Shown here: positions 45,190 through 53,930 of the stretch, in pieces
How the letters are laid out: every line of letters begins with the position of its first letter
Position numbering within the stretch: the first letter of the stretch is position 1
From: Pseudomonas fluorescens
GTDB taxonomy: Bacteria; Pseudomonadota; Gammaproteobacteria; Pseudomonadales; Pseudomonadaceae
Length of the DNA: 64,000 bases
Reading direction: 5' to 3'
NCBI RefSeq assembly: GCF_001307275.1
Contig: NZ_CP012831.1
Location: forward strand, 7,055,103 to 7,119,102
Made by a program: the position numbers and the translations under genes
Notes under the pieces: generated by a model
Told to the model about the DNA's origin: nothing
The model's input: only the letters and a program-made list of their open reading frames with translations
The model's database searches: none

Positions 45190-45264
45190 ATGTCTTGGTC
45201 CAAACCTGCTTACACCGACCTGCGTATCGGTTTTGAAGTCACCATGTACTTCGCAAACCGTTAA
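45190..45264 (+). CDS. pqqA: PQQ precursor peptide PqqA
   Basis: A 24-residue peptide carries the conserved Glu16 and Tyr20 in FEVTMYFANR. PqqE joins these two side chains to make the cofactor core. Length and sequence match Pseudomonas PqqA. TAGGAG precedes the ATG. The stop is followed 17 bases later by a strong hairpin, so much more pqqA than pqqB message is expected. It is the first gene of the pqqABCDE cluster. Confidence 0.96.
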   Translation: MSWSKPAYTDLRIGFEVTMYFANR

Positions 45265-45281
45265 GTTTGTATCTGATGGAC

Positions 45282-45313
45282 AGCGCCTCGGCCTGCCGAG
45301 GCGCTTTATTTTA
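45282..45313 (+). terminator. attenuating terminator between pqqA and pqqB
   Basis: AGCGCCTCGG pairs perfectly with CCGAGGCGCT around a CCTG loop, followed by TTATTTTAAG. A partial stop here would set the ratio of the peptide substrate to its enzymes, as described for pqq operons of other bacteria. Confidence 0.8.
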
Positions 45314-45336
45314 AGTTCCAGAATGATGGAGCAGCC

Positions 45337-46248
45337 ATGTTCGTCCAGATTCTAGGTTCCGCGGCCGGTGGCGGTTTCCCCCAGTGGAACTGCAACTGCG
45401 CCAATTGCGCAGGTTTTCGCAACGGCAGCCTGCGGGCCCAGGCGCGCACTCAGTCATCCATCGCGATTTCCGATGACGGTGTGAGTTGGGTGCTGTGCAA
45501 CGCCTCTCCGGACATTCGCGCCCAGCTTCAGAGTTTCGCCCCTATGCAGCCGGGCCGAGCCCTGCGGGACACCGGCATTGGCGCGATCATCCTGATGGAC
45601 AGTCAGATCGACCACACCACGGGCCTGCTCAGCCTGCGGGAAGGGTGCCCGCATCAGGTCTGGTGCACCGACATGGTCCATGAAGACCTGAGCACCGGTT
45701 TCCCGCTGTTCAACATGCTGACCCACTGGAACGGCGGGCTGAGCTGGAACCGTATCGAACTCGACCAGTCTTTCACCGTCCCGACCTGCCCGAACCTGCG
45801 CTTCACCCCGTTGCCATTGCGCAGCGCCGCGCCGCCCTATTCACCGCACCGCGTCGATCCGCACCCCGGCGATACCATCGGGTTGATCGTCGAAGACCTG
45901 CGCACCGACGGCAAACTGTTCTACGCCCCCGGCCTGGGCAAGGTCGATGGGCCATTGCTGGAGATCATGGCCGGCAGCGATTGCCTGCTGGTGGACGGCA
46001 CGATGTGGAACGACGATGAAATGCAGCGCCGTGGCGTTGGCACCCGCACCGGCCGGGAAATGGGCCACCTGGCGCAGAATGGTCCCGGCGGGATGCTGGA
46101 AGTGCTGGAGCAACTGCCCAATCAGCGCAAGGTCCTTATCCATATCAACAACACCAACCCGATCCTCGATGAAGACTCCGCCGAGCGGGCCGAGCTGGTG
46201 CGGCGCAATGTCGAAGTGGCTTACGACGGCATGAGTATTGAACTGTAG
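45337..46248 (+). CDS. pqqB: PQQ biosynthesis protein PqqB
   Basis: The 303-residue protein has a metallo-beta-lactamase-like fold and begins VQILGSAAGGGFPQWNCNC, the PqqB signature with zinc-site cysteines (about 19-24). MDSQIDHTTGLL and LLVDGTMWNDDEM supply metal-site residues. PqqB acts in the late steps of PQQ formation, with hydroxylation of the tyrosine ring proposed. It follows the pqqA hairpin by 23 bases and precedes pqqC by 11 bases. Confidence 0.96.
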   Translation: MFVQILGSAAGGGFPQWNCNCANCAGFRNGSLRAQARTQSSIAISDDGVSWVLCNASPDIRAQLQSFAPMQPGRALRDTGIGAIILMDSQIDHTTGLLSLREGCPHQVWCTDMVHEDLSTGFPLFNMLTHWNGGLSWNRIELDQSFTVPTCPNLRFTPLPLRSAAPPYSPHRVDPHPGDTIGLIVEDLRTDGKLFYAPGLGKVDGPLLEIMAGSDCLLVDGTMWNDDEMQRRGVGTRTGREMGHLAQNGPGGMLEVLEQLPNQRKVLIHINNTNPILDEDSAERAELVRRNVEVAYDGMSIEL

Positions 46249-46259
46249 GAGCAACCGAA

Positions 46260-47012
46260 ATGACTGACACCCCCCTGTCCCCCGCCGAGTTCGAAGCGGC
46301 CCTGCGTGCCAAGGGCGCGTATTACCACATCCATCACCCGTATCACGTGGCGATGTATGAAGGCCGCGCCACTCGCGAGCAGATTCAGGGCTGGGTCGCG
46401 AACCGTTTCTACTATCAGGTGAATATCCCGCTCAAGGACGCCGCGATCCTGGCCAACTGCCCAGACCGGGAAATCCGTCGCGAGTGGATCCAGCGCCTGC
46501 TCGACCATGACGGCGCGCCCGGCGAAGACGGCGGCATCGAAGCCTGGCTGCGGCTGGGCCAGGCGGTGGGCCTGGACCCCGACCAACTGCGCTCCCAGGA
46601 ACTGGTGTTGCCAGGGGTGCGCTTCGCGGTGGACGCCTATGTCAACTTCGCCCGCCGGGCCAGTTGGCAAGAGGCCGCCAGCAGCTCGCTGACCGAACTG
46701 TTCGCCCCGCAGATCCACCAGTCGCGCCTGGACAGTTGGCCCCAGCATTACCCGTGGATCGACCCGGCCGGCTATGAATACTTCCGCACCCGCCTGGGCC
46801 AGGCCCGGCGCGATGTGGAGCATGGCTTGGCGATCACCTTGCAGCACTACACCACCCGCGCAGGGCAGGAACGCATGTTGGAGATTCTCCAGTTCAAGCT
46901 GGACATCCTCTGGAGCATGCTCGACGCCATGAGCATGGCCTACGAATTGAATCGCCCGCCCTATCACAGCGTGACCGACCAACGGGTTTGGCACAAAGGA
47001 ATTACCTTATGA
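46260..47012 (+). CDS. pqqC: pyrroloquinoline-quinone synthase PqqC
   Basis: A 250-residue all-helical oxidase with YHIHHPYHVAMYEGRATREQ near the N-terminus and VANRFYYQVNIPLKDAAI. These match cofactor-free PqqC, which performs the final ring closure and eight-electron oxidation using oxygen. AGGAG is close upstream. The stop overlaps the pqqD start (ATGA). Confidence 0.96.
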   Translation: MTDTPLSPAEFEAALRAKGAYYHIHHPYHVAMYEGRATREQIQGWVANRFYYQVNIPLKDAAILANCPDREIRREWIQRLLDHDGAPGEDGGIEAWLRLGQAVGLDPDQLRSQELVLPGVRFAVDAYVNFARRASWQEAASSSLTELFAPQIHQSRLDSWPQHYPWIDPAGYEYFRTRLGQARRDVEHGLAITLQHYTTRAGQERMLEILQFKLDILWSMLDAMSMAYELNRPPYHSVTDQRVWHKGITL

Positions 47013-47284
47013 GTTTCGACCGCAGCCAAACCCCGCGCTGGCGCCCCGGCTATCGTTTCCAGTACGAACCGGCCCAGAAAGGCCACGTGCTGCTCTATCC
47101 TGAAGGCATGATCAAGTTGAACGACAGCGCTGCGCTGATCGGTGGCCTGATCGACGGCGAACGGGATGTCGCGACCATCATCGACGAGTTGGCCAAGCAG
47201 TTTCCCGACGTGCCGGAACTTGGTGACGACATCGAGCAATTCATGGAGGTCGCCCGTGCACAGCACTGGATCGAACTTGCCTGA
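47009..47284 (+). CDS. pqqD: PQQ biosynthesis peptide chaperone PqqD
   Basis: The 91-residue protein has the PqqD pattern (TPRWRPGYRFQYEPAQKGHV, YPEGMIKLNDSAALIGGLID). It binds PqqA and presents it to the radical SAM enzyme PqqE. The ATG at 47009 overlaps the pqqC stop by four bases and is preferred over an earlier in-frame start inside pqqC; AAAGGA lies just upstream. Its end overlaps pqqE by 29 bases. Confidence 0.95.
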   Translation: MSFDRSQTPRWRPGYRFQYEPAQKGHVLLYPEGMIKLNDSAALIGGLIDGERDVATIIDELAKQFPDVPELGDDIEQFMEVARAQHWIELA

Positions 47285-48425
47285 CACCCGTGCCCTGCCG
47301 CCCAGGCCGGAAGTCGGCCTGCCGCTGTGGCTGCTGGCGGAGCTGACCTATCGGTGCCCGTTGCAATGCCCGTACTGCTCCAACCCGTTGGACTTCGCCG
47401 AGCAGGGCAAGGAGCTGAGCACCGAGCAGTGGTTCAAGGTCTTTCGCGAAGCCCGGGAGATGGGCGCCGCGCAGCTGGGTTTTTCCGGCGGCGAGCCGCT
47501 GGTGCGCCAGGACCTGGCCGAGCTGATCGGTGAAGCGCGCTGGCTGGGTTTCTATACCAACCTGATCACCTCCGGCATCGGCTTGACCGAACAGAAAATC
47601 AGTGACTTCAAGAAGGCCGGGCTGGACCATATCCAGATCAGTTTCCAGGCCAGCGACGAGCAGGTGAACAACCTCCTGGCCGGCTCGAAGAAAGCCTTCG
47701 CGCAAAAACTGGAAATGGCCCGGGCGGTGAAGGCCCACGGCTATCCGATGGTGCTGAACTTCGTGACCCACCGGCACAACATCGACAAGATCGACCGCAT
47801 CATCGAGCTGTGCATTGCCCTGGAGGCCGACTTCGTCGAACTCGCCACCTGCCAGTTCTACGGCTGGGCGCAATTGAACCGTGTCGGCCTGCTGCCCACC
47901 CGGGAGCAACTGGTACGCGCCGAGCGCATCACCAATGAATACCGCGCCAAGCTGGAAGCCGAAGGCAATCCGTGCAAGTTGATCTTTGTCACGCCGGACT
48001 ACTATGAAGAACGCCCCAAGGGCTGCATGAACGGCTGGGGCAGCATTTTCCTCACCGTCACGCCGGACGGCACGGCACTGCCCTGTCACGGCGCCCGACA
48101 GCTGCCGGTGCAGTTTCCCAATGTGCGCGACCACAGCATGCAGCACATCTGGTACGACTCGTTCGGTTTCAACCGTTTCCGCGGTTATGACTGGATGCCC
48201 GAACCGTGCCGCTCCTGCGATGAAAAAGAAAAGGACTTCGGTGGCTGTCGCTGCCAGGCGTTCATGCTCACGGGGGACGCCAGCAATGCTGATCCGGTGT
48301 GTAGTAAATCCGCACATCACGGGATAATCCTGCAGGCTCGCGAAGACGCAGAGTACGCCACGCAAACCATTGAAGAACTGGCCTTCCGCAATGAACGAAA
48401 CTCGCGCCTCATCGTTAAAGGCTGA
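47256..48425 (+). CDS. pqqE: radical SAM enzyme PqqE
   Basis: The 389-residue protein has the radical SAM cluster CPLQCPYC (about residues 31-38), GFSGGEPLVRQDL, and a C-terminal SPASM-type cysteine set (CRSCDEKEKDFGGCRCQA). It links Glu16 and Tyr20 of PqqA. No good ATG exists; the GTG at 47256 has GGAGG seven bases upstream and gives the family N-terminus after a short leader. It is the last pqq gene here; pqqF and pqqG are not seen downstream. Confidence 0.95.
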   Translation: MHSTGSNLPDTRALPPRPEVGLPLWLLAELTYRCPLQCPYCSNPLDFAEQGKELSTEQWFKVFREAREMGAAQLGFSGGEPLVRQDLAELIGEARWLGFYTNLITSGIGLTEQKISDFKKAGLDHIQISFQASDEQVNNLLAGSKKAFAQKLEMARAVKAHGYPMVLNFVTHRHNIDKIDRIIELCIALEADFVELATCQFYGWAQLNRVGLLPTREQLVRAERITNEYRAKLEAEGNPCKLIFVTPDYYEERPKGCMNGWGSIFLTVTPDGTALPCHGARQLPVQFPNVRDHSMQHIWYDSFGFNRFRGYDWMPEPCRSCDEKEKDFGGCRCQAFMLTGDASNADPVCSKSAHHGIILQAREDAEYATQTIEELAFRNERNSRLIVKG

Positions 48426-48835
48426 TCGTCTCAGCGACAGAAACAACTGATTGGTCGACGATAGATTCGATGACGGTAACGTCCAACGCGCAGCAAATAT
48501 CACCTGCAACACCTGAGGGATTCAGGCGCCCGGCGTCGTGGATGGCTCATCATTAGTGAGTAAAGCTCAGCACTGCATCAATAGCTCACAGGCTAATCAA
48601 TTAAAAATCAGCCTGTAGAATATCCCCATACCGACAACAAATTCATTCCGGATATCGAGTAGGCATCTTAACCCTTGCCGCCCTCGATCATCTCGCGTCA
48701 TCCACAGAAGCAACGGGCGCACGTTCCCAAACCAATGCGTTATTAGGCGGGAACAGCTTGCTTAAAACCTTCCCTATTTAACGGTTCAGAACAAGCTTAT
48801 AGCTATTCTCGACCCCCAAAGAACTCAGGACACTT
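48426..48835. other. non-coding gap
   Basis: About 410 AT-rich bases between pqqE and a small lipoprotein gene. I see no gene and no clear terminator for the pqq operon. Confidence 0.45.
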
Positions 48836-49231
48836 ATGAACCTTGCCAAACTTACAGCTTCTATCATTTTAATCACCGGCCTGGCTGGCTGCGCGACTGA
48901 ACTTCCGACGCTTAAGGATGGCGAATCCATTGTCAATCTTCACGAGCAGATCGGTGATGAAATGCTGGCCAGACGCCTGGATACGCAACGTGCAGAGAAC
49001 CTGACTTATTTCAAAGTATCGCCAGGGGCGCATACGATGGAAGTTGGGGTAGTTACCAAGGGCTACCAGGAAAGCCAACACCGCTGTGTTGCCACCCTGT
49101 CCTATGACAATTTCTTACCGAATGAACGTTACACCTTGATGGAAAGTAGTGCGGGAAAAGAGGTAAAAATTGAACTTATTGACAGCAAAGGTAATACCTT
49201 GGCTCAAACTGACAAAATGCCCTGCTTGTAA
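48836..49231 (+). CDS. small lipoprotein of unknown function
   Basis: The 131-residue protein has a lipoprotein signal with the lipobox LAGC (Cys at about residue 19), then a compact mostly beta region with two further cysteines (HRCVATLSYDNF, DKMPCL at the C-terminus) that could form a disulfide. I do not recognise the family. AGGAC precedes the ATG, and the terminator at 49312 follows. The AT-rich codon use differs from the GC-rich pqq genes. Confidence 0.8.
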   Translation: MNLAKLTASIILITGLAGCATELPTLKDGESIVNLHEQIGDEMLARRLDTQRAENLTYFKVSPGAHTMEVGVVTKGYQESQHRCVATLSYDNFLPNERYTLMESSAGKEVKIELIDSKGNTLAQTDKMPCL

Positions 49232-49311
49232 TTTCCCGCAGAGCAGGTGACAGCGAGGTACCACCTAAGTACACAGTAATCATGACAGTTTCACTCCACG
49301 CTAAAACAATA

Positions 49312-49338
49312 ACGCCCGGCCTATCGCCGGGCGTTTTT
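49312..49338. terminator. terminator between lipoprotein and RND operon ends
   Basis: ACGCCCGGC (49312-49320) pairs with GCCGGGCGT (49326-49334) around CTATC, followed by TTTTT on the plus strand. It sits 13 bases from the 3' end of the convergent RND operon and can serve both sides. Confidence 0.85.
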
Positions 49339-49350
49339 GCTTAGTCGCCC

Positions 49351-50775
49351 TCAGAGTTTATGCGTGCCCCGCTCGTTCCATCCCCCACCCAGTGCACGAT
49401 ACAAGCTCACTTCAGCCTGCAACTGCGCAAGACGATCGTTGATCAGCCCTTGTTGGCTGCTAAACAGCGAGCGCTGCGCGTCCAGGAAAGTCAGGTGGCT
49501 GTCCACGCCGATTCGATAGCGACGCTCGGCAAGCTGATAATAATCTTGGCTGGCGTTAACGAGATCCTTCTGTGCCTGCAACTGGTCGACGTAAGTTTTA
49601 CGTGCAGTCAACCCGTCGGAGACCTCCTGGAAAGCAGTCTGGATAGCTTTCTCGTAGTTGGCCACACCAATGTCTTTCTGGATCTTTGAGTAATCCAGAC
49701 TAGCGCGTAACGCGCCAGCATTGAAAATCGGCAAGCTGATGGTAGGGGAAAACGCCCAACTGCCTGAGCCACTTTTGAACAGCCCATCCAGATTCGCGCT
49801 CGAGGTGCCAGCATTTGCCGTAAGGCTGATGCTAGGAAAAAACGCCGCTCGCGCCGCACCGATATTTGCGTTAGCCGCCAGGAGCGAATGCTCGGCAGCT
49901 AGTATGTCAGGACGGCGGACGAGTAAATCACTAGGCAGTCCGGCCGGTACGTTGGCGAGCAAGTCGCCATCCAAGGACTGTGGCTCTGGCAAATCGGCGG
50001 GCAGTCCTGTACCGAGAAGAAGCACCAAAGCATTCTCGTCTTCGGCTACCCGGCGCTGGTAGTTTGCCAAGCTCGCCCGCGCACCTTGCACCGAGGTACG
50101 CGCCTGTGCGAGATCAAGCGCAGAAGCCACACCCACCTGATTGCTCCGAGCGGTCAGACGCAAGCTCTCTTCATAGGCGCCCAATGTATTCTCGGTGAGC
50201 TTGAGCAATTCACGGTCAGCTTGCCAGGTGAGGTAGGCATTGGCCACGCTCGAAACGATGCTGATCTGGGTCGAGCGTCGGGCCTGGGCGGTAGACAGAT
50301 ACGTTTCCAATGCCTGCTGGCTGAGACTGGCGATGCGACCAAACAGATCCAACTCGTACGAACTGATTCCCAGGTTGACGTCATATTGGCTGGAAATACT
50401 GGCCTGACCGGACTGCGTCTGAGCACTCGGCAGTCGCTGTCGTGTTCCGCTGGCGTTGGCGCCAATCGCCGGAAACAGGTCAGCTCTCTGGATTCGGTAT
50501 TGCGCCCGGTACGCCTCAACGTTCAGTGCCGCGACCTTCAGGTCGCGGTTATTGATCAAGGCAGTCTGGATCAATCGCTGCAATGCCGGATCGTGGAAAA
50601 ACTCGCGCCACCCCTGCTCCACAGCGGCCTGGTCGGCAGCGTTGGTTGCCTGATAGGCAGGACCCTGCGGATATTGCGCCGCAACTGGAGCCTGCGGTCG
50701 CTGATACTCAGGGATCAGTGAGCAACCACTCAGAACAGCGGCGCTGATCGCGAGACCGATTAAAGAGCGAGTCAT
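49351..50775 (-). CDS. RND efflux outer membrane channel lipoprotein (OprM/TtgC type)
   Basis: The 474-residue protein has a lipobox (AVLSGCSL, Cys about 18), a family opening (LIPEYQRPQAPVAAQYP) and two outer-membrane-factor repeats, with AVEQGWREFFHDPALQRLIQ and VRRPDILAAEHSLLAANANI. It forms the trimeric exit duct of a tripartite pump. The start overlaps the pump-protein stop by four bases (ATGA), so it is translated with it. It is the third gene of the operon. Confidence 0.94.
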   Translation of the reverse strand: MTRSLIGLAISAAVLSGCSLIPEYQRPQAPVAAQYPQGPAYQATNAADQAAVEQGWREFFHDPALQRLIQTALINNRDLKVAALNVEAYRAQYRIQRADLFPAIGANASGTRQRLPSAQTQSGQASISSQYDVNLGISSYELDLFGRIASLSQQALETYLSTAQARRSTQISIVSSVANAYLTWQADRELLKLTENTLGAYEESLRLTARSNQVGVASALDLAQARTSVQGARASLANYQRRVAEDENALVLLLGTGLPADLPEPQSLDGDLLANVPAGLPSDLLVRRPDILAAEHSLLAANANIGAARAAFFPSISLTANAGTSSANLDGLFKSGSGSWAFSPTISLPIFNAGALRASLDYSKIQKDIGVANYEKAIQTAFQEVSDGLTARKTYVDQLQAQKDLVNASQDYYQLAERRYRIGVDSHLTFLDAQRSLFSSQQGLINDRLAQLQAEVSLYRALGGGWNERGTHKL

Positions 50776-53700
50776 TGGCCTGCCTCCTCACGCATAGCAG
50801 TTTCGTCCTGCTTCTTGCGGCTGCCTTTAAACAAGGTTGAAACGGAAACGAAGAACAGGGGAACCCAAAAAATCGCCAGAACGGTGGCCGTTATCATGCC
50901 GCCGATCACCCCCGTGCCGATGGCGTGCTGACTGCCAGAGCCGGCTCCGCTGGAAATGGTCAGAGGCAGCACGCCGAGAATGAATGCCAAGGACGTCATC
51001 ACGATCGGACGCAGACGCATACGACAAGCCTCGACCGTCGCTTCCAGCAACGGTGTACCTTTTTCATTCAATTCCTTGGCAAACTCGACGATCAGGATCG
51101 CATTCTTCGCCGCCAACCCCACAGTCACCAACAGACCCACTTGGAAGAACACGTCGTTGGACAGTCCCCGCAATGCCGTGGCCATTAGCGCGCCGATTAC
51201 CCCAAGAGGCACGACCAAGATGACCGCAATCGGGATCGACCAGCTTTCATAGAGTGCCGCCAGACATAGAAACACGACGAGAATCGACAGCGCATACAGA
51301 GCAGGCGCTTGTGACCCTGAAAGACGCTCTTCATAGGACAACCCGGTAAAAGAGATGCCTACGCCGGGCGGCAGTTGTTCTGCAATTCGCTCGACCTCCG
51401 CCATCGCCTGGCCAGAGCTGTAACCCGGGGCGGGAGTCCCGAGAATTTGCTCGGCAGGAACGCCGTTGTAGCGCGACAGTTTTGGTGAGCCGAAGATCCA
51501 CTCGGCACTCGCAAATGCCGAGAACGGGACCATCTGACCCTGGTTGTTACGCACGAACCATTTACTCAGATCCTCTGCGGTGCTGCGCGAGTCAGGCTGG
51601 CCCTGTACGTACACCCGCTTAACTCGGCCGCGATCAACGAAATCGTTCACATAACTACTGCCGTATGCCACTGACAGCGTGGTGTTGATATCGGCCAGAG
51701 AAATACCCATCGCCCGCGCGCGCTCGTCGTCGATGGTCAGGTGGTACTGTGGCTCGTCGGCCAAGCCGTTTGGGCGAACACCGGCGAGGACCGGGCTCTG
51801 GGCAGCCAGCTCAAGAAACTTGCCGCGCGCTTCCATGAGTTTTTGATGGCCCACGCTATCCTGGTCCTGCAGGTAGAAATCGAAGCCGGTGGCGTTACCC
51901 AACTCCAGTACCGAAGGCGGAACCACCGCATATACCAGGGCGTCGCGGTACTTCAGGAACTCTTGCTGGGCACGCTGGGCAATTTTGAACACAGTATTGT
52001 CACTGTCTCGTTCATCCCATGGCTTCAGGTTGACGAACGCAATCCCTGAATTCTGCCCGCGGCCGGCAAAGTTGAAGCCGTTAACGGTGAACACCGTCGC
52101 AACGGCTTTACCTTCTCCGTGCTCTTTGTCCAGCAAGTACTGACTCATGCGATCAAGCACTTTTTGCGTGGTCTCAGCCGAGCTGTTGGCCGGCGTCTGC
52201 ACCTGCGTAAAAATCAAACCCTGGTCTTCATCGGGCAGGAACGAGGTCGGTATCCGGGCGAACATCCAGATCGTGCCGGCGACGATTACCAGGTAAACCA
52301 TAAAGCCCGGCACCCTATGCCGAATGATCTGGCCTACGCCCTGCTCATATCCGTTGACGCAGGCATCGAACCGTCTGTTGAACCATCCAAAAAAACCGCG
52401 CTTGGGCTGACCGTGCTTTGTCGGATCGATGGGCTTGAGCAGCGTGGCGCAAAGCGCCGGGGTGAATACCAAAGCAACAAATACCGAAAGCGCCATGGCC
52501 GATACGATAGTGATCGAGAACTGCCGGTAGATCACGCCAGTGGAGCCACCAAAGAAAGCCATGGGCAACAGCACCGCCGAAAGCACCAAGGCAATACCCA
52601 CCAGCGCTCCCTGGATCTGCCCCATCGATTTGCGCGTGGCCTCCCTGGGTGACAGGTGCTCCTCCGCCATCACCCGTTCGACGTTTTCAACCACCACAAT
52701 CGCATCGTCGACGAGTAATCCAATCGCCAGGATCATGCCGAACATGGTCAAGGTATTGATAGAGAAGCCGGCCGCGGCAAGGACGCCGAACGTACCCAAC
52801 AACACAACGGGCACTGTCAAAGTCGTAATGATGGTGGCGCGCAGATTTTGCAAAAACAGCAGCATGACCAGAAAGACCAGAACTACCGCCTCGCCCAGTG
52901 TATGCATCACTCCGCTGATGGATTCGGTGACCACCGGCGTCGTGTCATACGGGTACACCGCTTCAATCCCGGCCGGGAAGAATGGTTTCAGTCGGTCGAC
53001 CGTGGCGCGAATCGCCCTGGCGGTATCAAGGGCGTTGGCGCCTGTGGCCAAGCGGATGGCGATACCCGAGGCAGGCTTGCCATTGGCTTGGGCGTTGATG
53101 CTGTAGTTTTCACCGCCCAAACTGATATCAGCCACATCACTCAGGCGCACCTGGGAGCCGTCGCTATTGACCTTAAGCAAAATGTCACCAAATTGCTCGG
53201 AGGTCTGCAGTCGCGTCTTGCCGATGATAGTTGCGGTAAACACCGTACCTTTGCGCGCAGGAAGACCACCGATCGTGCCCGAAGCTACCTGTACGTTCTG
53301 CGCCTCAATCGCCTCGGTCACGTCGACTGGCGTCAACTGGAACTGGTTCAGTTTGGCCGGGTCCAGCCAGACTCGCATGGCGTATTGCGTGCCCCAAATC
53401 TGAAAGTCACCAACACCTGAAGTCCTCGAAATCGGGTCCTGGATATTTGAGACGATGTAGTTGGATAGGTCCTCCTTGGTATGTTTTCCATCGGTGGAAA
53501 CCAGACCGATGAACATCATGAAATTCTGTTGGAATTTTGTGACGCGCAGCCCTTGCTGCTGCACTTCCCGCGGCAACAGCGGCGTGGCCAGGTTCAGCTT
53601 GTTCTGTACCTGAACCTGGGCAATATCCGGGTTGGTACCCTGGTTGAAGGTCACGATGATTCGCATGCTGCCATCGGCATTACTCTCCGAAGAGATGTAG

Positions 53701-53927
53701 CGCAGATTGTCGATGCCGTTCATCTGCTGCTCGATCACTTGCACGACCGTATCTTGCACTGTCTGCGCGGAAGCACCGGGGTAAGAAACCTGAATCGCGA
53801 CAGCGGGCGGTGCGATGTCAGGGTATTGATTGATCGGCAAATTGAGGATCGACAATGCCCCAACGAGCATGATGATCAGTGCAAGCACCCACGCGAAGAT
53901 CGGTCTATCAATAAAATACTTCGACAT
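50772..53927 (-). CDS. RND multidrug efflux permease (HAE1; MexB/TtgB type)
   Basis: The 1051-residue inner-membrane pump has the MexB/TtgB N-terminus (MSKYFIDRPIFAWVLALIIM), the proton-relay Asp pair in GLLVDDAIVVVENVERVM (about 400-417), and the second-half repeat PIAVILVVPLGVIGALMATA. Length and sequence are those of proton-driven drug and solvent exporters. It starts three bases after the adaptor stop. Specific substrates cannot be read from the sequence. Confidence 0.95.
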   Translation of the reverse strand: MSKYFIDRPIFAWVLALIIMLVGALSILNLPINQYPDIAPPAVAIQVSYPGASAQTVQDTVVQVIEQQMNGIDNLRYISSESNADGSMRIIVTFNQGTNPDIAQVQVQNKLNLATPLLPREVQQQGLRVTKFQQNFMMFIGLVSTDGKHTKEDLSNYIVSNIQDPISRTSGVGDFQIWGTQYAMRVWLDPAKLNQFQLTPVDVTEAIEAQNVQVASGTIGGLPARKGTVFTATIIGKTRLQTSEQFGDILLKVNSDGSQVRLSDVADISLGGENYSINAQANGKPASGIAIRLATGANALDTARAIRATVDRLKPFFPAGIEAVYPYDTTPVVTESISGVMHTLGEAVVLVFLVMLLFLQNLRATIITTLTVPVVLLGTFGVLAAAGFSINTLTMFGMILAIGLLVDDAIVVVENVERVMAEEHLSPREATRKSMGQIQGALVGIALVLSAVLLPMAFFGGSTGVIYRQFSITIVSAMALSVFVALVFTPALCATLLKPIDPTKHGQPKRGFFGWFNRRFDACVNGYEQGVGQIIRHRVPGFMVYLVIVAGTIWMFARIPTSFLPDEDQGLIFTQVQTPANSSAETTQKVLDRMSQYLLDKEHGEGKAVATVFTVNGFNFAGRGQNSGIAFVNLKPWDERDSDNTVFKIAQRAQQEFLKYRDALVYAVVPPSVLELGNATGFDFYLQDQDSVGHQKLMEARGKFLELAAQSPVLAGVRPNGLADEPQYHLTIDDERARAMGISLADINTTLSVAYGSSYVNDFVDRGRVKRVYVQGQPDSRSTAEDLSKWFVRNNQGQMVPFSAFASAEWIFGSPKLSRYNGVPAEQILGTPAPGYSSGQAMAEVERIAEQLPPGVGISFTGLSYEERLSGSQAPALYALSILVVFLCLAALYESWSIPIAVILVVPLGVIGALMATALRGLSNDVFFQVGLLVTVGLAAKNAILIVEFAKELNEKGTPLLEATVEACRMRLRPIVMTSLAFILGVLPLTISSGAGSGSQHAIGTGVIGGMITATVLAIFWVPLFFVSVSTLFKGSRKKQDETAMREEAGQ

Positions 53928-53930
53928 GGT

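Noticed and set aside
47241..48512. 423-codon minus-strand frame opposite pqqE
   Set aside because: High GC third positions of pqqE leave the antisense frame open; no family pattern.
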